Origin: Pirellula sp.
GTDB taxonomy: Bacteria; Planctomycetota; Planctomycetia; Pirellulales; Lacipirellulaceae
Reading direction: 5' to 3'
DNA: 39,548 nucleotides
Assembly: GCA_013822725.1 (NCBI GenBank)
Contig: PNKX01000006.1
Location: 1 to 39,548, forward strand
Each line of letters opens with the position of its first letter. The stretch's first letter is position 1. The notes beneath the pieces are model-generated. The model saw only the letters and a program-made list of their open reading frames with translations, made no database searches and was not told the origin of the DNA. This document shows positions 33,907-39,548 of the stretch, in pieces. A program made the translations under genes and the position numbers.

Positions 33907-35301
33907 TCATGGGGCACTCGCTGGCTTTTCTAAGCTGGTACTGAACAGAAAAACTAAACCCTCGGACGCAGTCGGATGCGTAAAGACGGTGTCGCGCAGC
34001 AACGTGTATGGCAGGCGGCCGAGCATCGCGGTCTGCACCGCTGCGACCAGCTCGCTCGCCTCTGCGCAAAACGCCGTGAAGCCCAGGATGCAATCGTCGT
34101 CACCGATCAAAGCTTTGATGAAGCCGCGTGTTTGTGAGATAGTCCGCATTCGCAGGATTTTCGACGCTGGCAATCGCGCAACGCGGTAAGAAACATTTGA
34201 AGCTCGCGCTTCGGTTTCACTCATGCCGACGTGCGCCAACTCTGGGTCGGTAAACAGGCAGTAAGGTATGAGACGATTGCGAGTGGTGCGGTCGCCGCCA
34301 TTGAGGTTGCTCAGAATGACGCGAAAGTCGTCATAGGCAGCGTGCGTGAACTGCGGGCTGCCAGCGCAGTCGCCCATGGCCCAGACATCAGGTGCGCTCG
34401 TTTGTAGTTGCTCACTTACCTGGATGTAGCCGCGGGAGTCGAGTTGGACCCCGGCGGCGGCGACGTCAATCTTGTCAGTGTTGGGCGTGCGGCCAGTCGC
34501 GACGAGGATGTCGGAAGCTTGTGTGCTAAATTCGTTGTCGCCTGAGCGCAATCTTAGGTCCACGCTATCACCCGAACGACCCGCGACGCTTAACACGCTG
34601 GTTTGAAGCAAGACCTCAATACCCTCGTCCTTCATTAATTCTTGAAGGGCTGCTGACACGTCGGGATCTTCTCGATCGAGGAGTCGAGGACCACGTTGAA
34701 CTATCGTGACACGGCTCCCGAACCGACGCATGGCCTGTGCGAATTCCAGGCCGATATAGCCGCCGCCGAGAACAATAAGGTGTTCGGGCAGGCGTTCCAG
34801 GTTGAGCGCTTCGACATGCGTCATCGGTTTGGCAGCTACGAGACCCGGTACGTCAGGAATGCTGGCACGAGATCCAATGCTCAGGAACACGCGATCAGCG
34901 AGCAACGTGCGCGACTTACCGTCATTCAAGCTGACCCGTACAGTTTTTCGCGCGGTGAACCGTGCTTCACCCATGATCAGCTCAGCGCCGCTGGCTTTGA
35001 AGTTGGCGAGGTGAAGCTCGATCAGCCCCTCAACCATTGCGCGCTTTCGACGAACCACTCCCGCCATGTCGACTTGATGCGTTCCGGTGAGCACTCCTAG
35101 GCCGCTCACTGGATCGACGAGCGATAGTGCCTTTGCGCTGTAGATAACATTCTTGCTCGGCAGGCAGGCGATATTCGGACAAGACCCGCCAACCATCGCT
35201 CGCTCAACAACGGCAGTTGTCTGGTCCATTTTTGCCAGATTCCAAGCAAGGTATTTTCCGGCTTCGCCACAGCCGATCACCAGATTGTGATACCGTTCCA
35301 T
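33907..35301 (-). CDS. Mercuric-reductase-like FAD/NAD disulfide oxidoreductase
   Basis: From the ATG at 35301 the 464-residue flavoprotein begins MERYHNLVIGCGEAGKYLAW (FAD fold). The redox disulfide lies in VGGSCPNIACLPSKN. A second Rossmann motif (LIVLGGGYIGLEFAQAMR) binds NAD(P), and WAMGDCAGSPQFTHAAYDD is the second FAD motif. The dimerisation domain ends in RDTVFTHPTASEG, which holds the active-site His. It belongs to the pyridine-nucleotide disulfide oxidoreductase class I. Lacking the extra mercury-binding cysteines at the C-terminus, it is not a true MerA. A GTG at 35319 is an alternative start. Confidence 0.9.
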   Translation of the reverse strand: MERYHNLVIGCGEAGKYLAWNLAKMDQTTAVVERAMVGGSCPNIACLPSKNVIYSAKALSLVDPVSGLGVLTGTHQVDMAGVVRRKRAMVEGLIELHLANFKASGAELIMGEARFTARKTVRVSLNDGKSRTLLADRVFLSIGSRASIPDVPGLVAAKPMTHVEALNLERLPEHLIVLGGGYIGLEFAQAMRRFGSRVTIVQRGPRLLDREDPDVSAALQELMKDEGIEVLLQTSVLSVAGRSGDSVDLRLRSGDNEFSTQASDILVATGRTPNTDKIDVAAAGVQLDSRGYIQVSEQLQTSAPDVWAMGDCAGSPQFTHAAYDDFRVILSNLNGGDRTTRNRLIPYCLFTDPELAHVGMSETEARASNVSYRVARLPASKILRMRTISQTRGFIKALIGDDDCILGFTAFCAEASELVAAVQTAMLGRLPYTLLRDTVFTHPTASEGLVFLFSTSLEKPASAP

Positions 35302-35356
35302 ATCCACGTCGAATGCCACCTTCGCACCGTGCGCTATCGTCAGTGCATCTTGGAAC

Positions 35357-36604
35357 TTAATTTCCCATCAGCTTCACCGCGTGGTCGGTGGTCAGCACAT
35401 CATTGGCTAGGAAACCGTAATTGGTCACAGCCGCTTGATAACCGTCGCCAATCGTAGGATGGCGGGGACCTGCCGTGGCGTCCTTCACCACGGCGATCTC
35501 AAAACCCTGCTCTAATAACTCTCGTAAGTGACTCTCGACGCAAAGATTCGCCAGCATTCCAGCGAGAATGACCTTGTTGATGCGCAGTTTGCGCAGCTGC
35601 AAAACGAGGTCATTGGTTTGCGGACCCCAAACTTTGTGCGGACTAACAACGATTGTTTCGCCGTCCTCGATATACGGCTTAAAACGATCAAGCCAATCCG
35701 CTCCAGAATTGGCGAAACCATCGACACTCAACGGGTCTGGCCGAAAGAATTCTCGCTCATCGAGCATGGAGTGTTCGACAAGGCCGCCGAACTGCCATGC
35801 TTGATCGAAAGGAAACAGATAGTGAGGCGAGATGAATACCGGGAATTTACGATCCTTTGCCGTAGCAAAGAGTCGGTCCAGGTGCTCGACCGTGTTATTT
35901 TCCCTGACACTCGCACCAACCAGCCCCCAAGAAACGCCTTTAGCGGTGCGAGCGGCCAAGTTTTCACGTCGTTGTTGCTCTTCGGCGATATCAACGAACT
36001 CGTCGTGACTCCACGATGGCGGCGGATCGCTGAGCGTGCGGCCCGCGAGCTTTCGCTCCCAATGTTCACGGCCATATTCCGGAACCCAAATCGTGTCGAA
36101 CTGTTCGGCCAACTGTTGAGCGAGCGTCGTCTTACCGGTCGACTCGGCGCCAATCAACACGATACGGCGAACAAAATAAGCCCGCACGCACGGCTCCAGC
36201 ATGTCTAAATGATTGAGCGGACCTTCTCGAATCAATGTCCCCGAGACAGGAAACGCGGTTCGGTCACGATCAATCATCACGTGGCGCGAACCCATCAATT
36301 CTGCGTAGACGGGGCCGTAGTCTTCGCTGGTAAAGACTACGTCGGGCGCCCGCCCGAGATACCGAATCGTGAAGTCGGCCCACTGCCGACTGTCATTCTC
36401 CAACTCGTCGGGGACGAGCCGGATCTCGCAGTCGGGATGAATCTCCTCCAGCCAGGCTTTGCGGAGCTCGCCCGGGATCGTTTGTTCGGGATGCGCGGCG
36501 ATCATTACGATTAGATGATCAACCTGGCGACGGGCTGACTCAATCAGATGCTTATGCCCGCGGTGAGGCGGGTAGAACTTTCCAACGATAAAACCGAGCG
36601 TCAT
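35357..36604 (-). CDS. NadR N-terminal part fused to truncated isochorismatase-type hydrolase
   Basis: The ATG at 36604 overlaps the pnuC stop (ATGA). Residues 1 to about 145 are an NMN adenylyltransferase domain (FIVGKFYPPHRGHKHLI, PVSGTLIRE). Residues 147-221 are the start of a nicotinamide-riboside kinase with P-loop IGAESTGKTTLAQQLAEQF and VPEYGREHWE. The kinase sequence stops at NLAART. From GVSWGLVGASVR onward the protein is an isochorismatase-type cysteine hydrolase (VFISPHYLFPFD, VILAGMLANLCVESHLREL with the Cys) lacking its first 25 or so residues, including the catalytic Asp. NMN adenylylation may survive. Kinase and hydrolase are both probably dead. The joint lies near 35940. Confidence 0.85.
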   Translation of the reverse strand: MTLGFIVGKFYPPHRGHKHLIESARRQVDHLIVMIAAHPEQTIPGELRKAWLEEIHPDCEIRLVPDELENDSRQWADFTIRYLGRAPDVVFTSEDYGPVYAELMGSRHVMIDRDRTAFPVSGTLIREGPLNHLDMLEPCVRAYFVRRIVLIGAESTGKTTLAQQLAEQFDTIWVPEYGREHWERKLAGRTLSDPPPSWSHDEFVDIAEEQQRRENLAARTAKGVSWGLVGASVRENNTVEHLDRLFATAKDRKFPVFISPHYLFPFDQAWQFGGLVEHSMLDEREFFRPDPLSVDGFANSGADWLDRFKPYIEDGETIVVSPHKVWGPQTNDLVLQLRKLRINKVILAGMLANLCVESHLRELLEQGFEIAVVKDATAGPRHPTIGDGYQAAVTNYGFLANDVLTTDHAVKLMGN

Positions 36605-37284
36605 GGCAAGCCGACTCCCACAAGCGGGCCAAACTCTGCCTGAGCCTTTGATTCGCGGAACGTCCGTTGCCAAGCGCGCCATCCCATCATCGCCATCACT
36701 AAGAAGAGGGCGTAGAGGATCGCCGTCAGATAGAGCTCTTTATAGACGTAAAGCGGCACGTAGATCGCATCAACGAGAATCCAGCCGGCCCAACTTTCAA
36801 GACGCTTCCGGTTGAGAAGCCATTGTGACGCTAAGCTCAGCGAAGTCGTCAGGGCGTCCCAGAAAGAGGCCGAACCCCCCGCATGGTGGAGCAGCTGCCA
36901 GAGTGCCAGCGTGGCGCCGGCAATGAACACGGCGATCAGGAGCAGCTCGAGCGCGGGAGCTCGCGAGATTCGCAGTTGCGTGCGATCCTCGCCGCCGCGC
37001 AGCCAGAGCCGCCAGCCGATCACCCCCAGGACGAAATAGACCACCTGCAGTCCGGCGTCGGCGAACAGACGCGACTGGAAGAAGACCACGCTGAACGTCG
37101 CCACGTTGAGCAACCCGATAGGAAAGTTCCAGATGCTCTCTTTCACCGTCAGCCACACGCAGATCGCCCCGGTGACGAACGACGCCGCTTCGAGCCATGT
37201 AGCCCGGCCCCCCGCCGCCATCGCCACGGCCAGGAGGCTCGCGGCGACGCACAGGCCGATCGTGGTGAGCGTTTCTTTGGACAT
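36601..37284 (-). CDS. pnuC: Nicotinamide riboside transporter PnuC
   Basis: A 227-residue membrane protein with about seven helices. The PnuC signature is KESIWNFPIGLLNV, and later NRKRLESWAGWILVDAIYV and YKELYLTAILYALFLVM contain the conserved Trp/Asp positions of the substrate path. It takes up nicotinamide riboside by facilitated diffusion, trapped inside by phosphorylation. Its stop overlaps the start of the NadR-type gene by four bases, consistent with transport coupled to kinase. If the fused NadR kinase is dead, trapping may fail unless another kinase exists. Confidence 0.92.
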   Translation of the reverse strand: MSKETLTTIGLCVAASLLAVAMAAGGRATWLEAASFVTGAICVWLTVKESIWNFPIGLLNVATFSVVFFQSRLFADAGLQVVYFVLGVIGWRLWLRGGEDRTQLRISRAPALELLLIAVFIAGATLALWQLLHHAGGSASFWDALTTSLSLASQWLLNRKRLESWAGWILVDAIYVPLYVYKELYLTAILYALFLVMAMMGWRAWQRTFRESKAQAEFGPLVGVGLP

Positions 37285-37310
37285 GGAACGTGCGAGAACT
37301 CCAACGGCAG

Positions 37311-37862
37311 CTATAGTTCGACGACCGTAAGATACTCAGGCGAGACGTGATCAGTCAGCCAGACGTCGTTGCCGGTGACGTAAAACTCGCAGCCCGCCGC
37401 GCTCATTCGCGCAGCGTCGACCGCGAGCAACACAGGCTTCCCGTGACGCATTGCCACCTGGATCATCGTCTCCTTGTTCGTCGACAGGTGGACATGATGC
37501 CGGCGGCCTTTCTGCAGTCCATCCGCAAAAATCGAGTCGAGATTCCGGGTCGCTGTTCCATGGTAGAGCACCGCGGGCGGCGTGGTCGCCTTGTAGCCGA
37601 GATCGACTTCCACCGAATGGCCCTGCCGGGCGCGAATCTGCGCTCCGTCGGCACTAAATTCGAACCGTTGTTTGTTGTTTTCGGCAACGACTATCTGAAG
37701 CTCGTCCAGTGTGACTGCCTTGCCGGAACGCTTCATCGCGTCCAACAGGACGTCGACCTCGACCCAACCGCCGTCCAGGAGTTCTAGTCCTACCGTGTCG
37801 GGACGATGTCGTAATACGTAGCTCAAATTCTTGCTGATTCGTTTCTGTTGATTCTCGTTCAT
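37311..37862 (-). CDS. kptA: RNA 2'-phosphotransferase (Tpt1/KptA)
   Basis: From the ATG at 37862, 183 residues. The N-terminal winged-helix lobe has RISKNLSYVLRHRPDTVGL with the catalytic Arg-His. The NAD-binding lobe has RARQGHSVEVDLGY, VLYHGTATRNLDSI, the HHVHLSTNKE segment and a GNDVWLTDHVSPEYL end. All motifs for the Arg-His-Arg-Arg set seem present. The enzyme moves an RNA 2'-phosphate to NAD, giving ADP-ribose 1'',2''-cyclic phosphate and nicotinamide. Bacteria lack the eukaryotic splicing substrate, so its role is open. Its place inside an NAD salvage operon suggests an NAD-linked task. Confidence 0.93.
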   Translation of the reverse strand: MNENQQKRISKNLSYVLRHRPDTVGLELLDGGWVEVDVLLDAMKRSGKAVTLDELQIVVAENNKQRFEFSADGAQIRARQGHSVEVDLGYKATTPPAVLYHGTATRNLDSIFADGLQKGRRHHVHLSTNKETMIQVAMRHGKPVLLAVDAARMSAAGCEFYVTGNDVWLTDHVSPEYLTVVEL

Positions 37863-37905
37863 TGTCCGCATCCATTGCATAATTCTAATAATTCTCGTTC
37901 GATGA

Positions 37906-38469
37906 TTACCCGACTCTCGCCCTGCGCACCTCTTGCGCAGCGAACAAGCCTGCCCATAACTTCAAATCCACCGCCACGCCATGCGTCGCCAGCCACTCGG
38001 CGACGTTGGCGAGCGACGGCTCGTGGATTGTGATTGATTCCGTCCCGTCGCCGCCGCCCGCTTCGACTCGCTGCAGGCCTTCCGCGAGGAACAGCACGAT
38101 CGACTCGTCGGTGAGGCCGGGCGAGGAATAGCCGACGCCGAGTTCCGTCCAACGCGACGCCGCGTAGCCGGTCTCCTCCAACAGCTCTCGTTGAGCGGCG
38201 AGCAGCAGCGTTTCTCCTTCATGCCCGGCAATGTCTCCCGCGAGCCCCGCCGGCAACTCGACGACGCGACGGCCAACCGGCGGGCGATACTGCTCGACCA
38301 GCACGATTCGCTCGTCGTCGGTGATGGCGACGATCCCCACCGCTGGACGGTGTGTGTTGCGCGAGACAAACTCCCAGCCATTGCGGGAGTAGAGCGTGAC
38401 GTGCCTCCCGGCCAGCAGAGTTGTTGCTTGAGCGATACTATCGCCGTTCTTGTTTGATTCTTCGCTCAT
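37906..38469 (-). CDS. Nudix hydrolase, ADP-ribose pyrophosphatase-like
   Basis: A 187-residue Nudix protein. After an N-terminal beta domain (GRHVTLYSRNGWEFVSR) and VLVEQYRPPVGRRVVELPAG it carries a Nudix box with AAQRELLEETGYAA supplying the metal-binding Glu residues. The EQYRPP plus ELPAG pattern is that of ADP-ribose pyrophosphatases. Its ATG overlaps the nicotinamidase stop (ATGA). It may hydrolyse ADP-ribose or the KptA product's derivatives to AMP plus ribose phosphate. The exact substrate is inferred. Confidence 0.88.
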   Translation of the reverse strand: MSEESNKNGDSIAQATTLLAGRHVTLYSRNGWEFVSRNTHRPAVGIVAITDDERIVLVEQYRPPVGRRVVELPAGLAGDIAGHEGETLLLAAQRELLEETGYAASRWTELGVGYSSPGLTDESIVLFLAEGLQRVEAGGGDGTESITIHEPSLANVAEWLATHGVAVDLKLWAGLFAAQEVRRARVG

Positions 38470-39062
38470 TGTATTTCAACTCCCGCGGAACGCATTTCCT
38501 CAATCGCCCGCGAACAGTCTCCAGGCTGTAAATCGACGCCGCGAACGGCGTGCTGCAGGAGCACGACGCGAAAGCCTAACTCAACCGCGTCGAGCGCCGT
38601 CGCCTTCACGCAGTAGTCGGTCGCTAAGCCAGCGACATGCACTTCGTCGACGCCCCGACTGCGCAGATACTCGGCCAGTCCCGTCGATTGCTGCCGCGCG
38701 TTGTCGAAGAACGCGCTGTAACTGTCGATCTGTGGATTGGCGCCCTTGCGAATCACATGGTCGATGTCGTACGGGTTCAAGCGATTCGACAATTCAGCGC
38801 CAGTTTCGCCCTGAACGCAATGCGTCGGCCACAGGACTTGATCGAGATCGCCTAGCCGAACAACGTCGCCGATGGCGCGCTGCGGATGCTGTGCGGCGAA
38901 TGATTGGTGGTTCGGAGGATGCCAATCCTGCGTTGCGACGACGACTTCGTACTGTGGAATCAACTCATTGACGGCGTCGATCACCTCGTCGCCGTGCGGC
39001 ACAGCCAGGGCGCCGCCGGGCAGGAAGTCGTTTTGGACGTCGATGATCAGTAGGGCTTTCAT
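38466..39062 (-). CDS. pncA: Nicotinamidase/pyrazinamidase
   Basis: A 198-residue isochorismatase-fold amidase converting nicotinamide to nicotinate. The catalytic Asp is in LLIIDVQNDFLPGGALAVP. The metal site is in ATQDWHPPNHQSFA, the catalytic Lys in VIRKGANPQIDSYSAF, and the nucleophile Cys in VAGLATDYCVKATALDA. WPTHCVQGETGAEL is the usual PncA segment. It is complete, unlike the isochorismatase fragment fused to NadR. Nicotinamide released by KptA would be its substrate. It is 15 bp downstream of the regulator gene and overlaps the next gene by 4 bp. Confidence 0.95.
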   Translation of the reverse strand: MKALLIIDVQNDFLPGGALAVPHGDEVIDAVNELIPQYEVVVATQDWHPPNHQSFAAQHPQRAIGDVVRLGDLDQVLWPTHCVQGETGAELSNRLNPYDIDHVIRKGANPQIDSYSAFFDNARQQSTGLAEYLRSRGVDEVHVAGLATDYCVKATALDAVELGFRVVLLQHAVRGVDLQPGDCSRAIEEMRSAGVEIQ

Positions 39063-39077
39063 GATTGCCGACCTTTA

Positions 39078-39548
39078 TCAGATTTCGAAATGCAATCCTT
39101 GCTTCATCAGTCGGTCATACTTGCGTTTGTCGAACCGATAGAGCCGCGCCGCACGATGCGAAACGTCCTTTTCAATTTCGCCGGTCTCCTTGACGATCTC
39201 CATCCCCAGCACCTTCTTGCGGAAGTTGCGCTTATCGAGCTCGCGGTCGAGAATCACTTCGTACAGATGTTGTAGTTGTCGCAGGGTGAATCGTTCGGGC
39301 AGGAGCTCAAAGCCGATCGGTTGGTAGCGGACCTTCGTCCGTAACCGCTCATGCGCCATTTTCAGGATCTGTTCATGGTCGAACGCCAGCGGCGGCAGGT
39401 CGTTCATGCCAAACCAGGCGGCGTTGCGGGCGTCGGTGCTCGCCTGGACGGCGTGGCCGGCCAGGTTCACCAGGGCGTAGTAGGCGACCGTGACGACGCG
39501 CTCCCGCGGGTCACGGTCGAGTTGCCCGGCTGTGTATAGCTGTTCGAG
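39078..39548 (-). CDS. NrtR-like Nudix regulator, N-terminus beyond window
   Basis: The frame is open to the window edge and gives the C-terminal 156 residues. It starts in the Nudix domain ([33 protein letters not shown]) and passes through [20 protein letters not shown]. It ends with a winged-helix domain ([16 protein letters not shown], then [14 protein letters not shown]). This is the NrtR arrangement: a non-catalytic Nudix domain senses ADP-ribose, and the wHTH represses NAD genes. It heads the NAD operon, so autoregulation is likely. The operator would lie outside the window. The Nudix box itself is not visible, so catalytic ability cannot be judged. Confidence 0.85.
   Translation of the reverse strand, partial: LEQLYTAGQLDRDPRERVVTVAYYALVNLAGHAVQASTDARNAAWFGMNDLPPLAFDHEQILKMAHERLRTKVRYQPIGFELLPERFTLRQLQHLYEVILDRELDKRNFRKKVLGMEIVKETGEIEKDVSHRAARLYRFDKRKYDRLMKQGLHFEI

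Noticed and set aside
36797..37252. 151-residue minus-strand frame
   Set aside because: It is a shifted-frame shadow of pnuC, whose membrane-protein sequence and motifs are unambiguous.

Overview
The window most likely comes from a planctomycete, probably of the Pirellulales type. The evidence is a 1,188-residue protein of the PVC-specific layout (propeller dehydrogenase, HEAT repeats, C-terminal CxxCH cytochrome), a Gfo/Idh/MocA oxidoreductase carrying a signal peptide next to it, and several short single-TM proteins opening with the RFxxRxxLxVxT type of anchor. GC content is fairly high. I cannot name a species.

Layout. (1) 1-7.0 kb holds small, mostly orphan genes: a zinc-ribbon fragment at the left edge, a secreted TPR protein, tiny membrane proteins, two tandem paralogues, a lipoprotein and an Asn/Gln-rich secreted protein. 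Between 4.9 and 5.5 kb lies a non-coding stretch made almost entirely of successive GC-rich stem-loops; most are followed by T-rich tails on the minus strand. (2) 7.17-7.53 kb and 29.02-29.38 kb are two diverged 362-bp direct repeats. Each begins with the 3' half of a tRNA-Met(CAU)-like gene and carries conserved hairpins, one with a compensatory base-pair change. (3) Between them lies a mosaic. It contains a PHA-granule-type protein, a decayed sulfite-oxidase remnant, small stress-associated membrane proteins (lmo0937 type, DUF2892), a YXWGXW-repeat protein, a tRNA-Leu(CAA) 3' half with a tyrosine recombinase beside it, the PVC cytochrome/Gfo-Idh pair, orphan small-gene clusters, and a stress block (DUF4142, DUF72, large catalase, YciE-type ferritin-like protein, zinc alcohol/formaldehyde dehydrogenase, PAS hybrid histidine kinase). 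(4) 29.5-35.3 kb continues the stress theme (OsmC remnant, Hsp31/DJ-1-like protein, two alpha/beta hydrolases, an SDR, a frameshifted dps, a mercuric-reductase-like flavoprotein). (5) 35.4-39.5 kb is a tightly packed minus-strand NAD operon: NrtR-like Nudix regulator (cut by the window edge), nicotinamidase, Nudix hydrolase, KptA RNA 2'-phosphotransferase, PnuC and NadR.

How they fit. The NAD operon would import nicotinamide riboside (PnuC), convert it to NAD (NadR), recycle nicotinamide (PncA) and process ADP-ribose derivatives (Nudix); KptA consumes NAD and returns nicotinamide and a cyclic ADP-ribose phosphate. NadR is abnormal: its kinase domain breaks off after about 221 residues and continues in frame into an isochorismatase-type hydrolase that lacks its own N-terminus. 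This joint, the 5'-truncated OsmC abutting the DJ-1 gene in the same frame, the frameshifted dps, the sulfite-oxidase scrap and three tRNA 3' halves all indicate repeated integration, deletion and decay. The most unusual items are the hairpin array, the tRNA-headed repeat pair and the NadR chimera.
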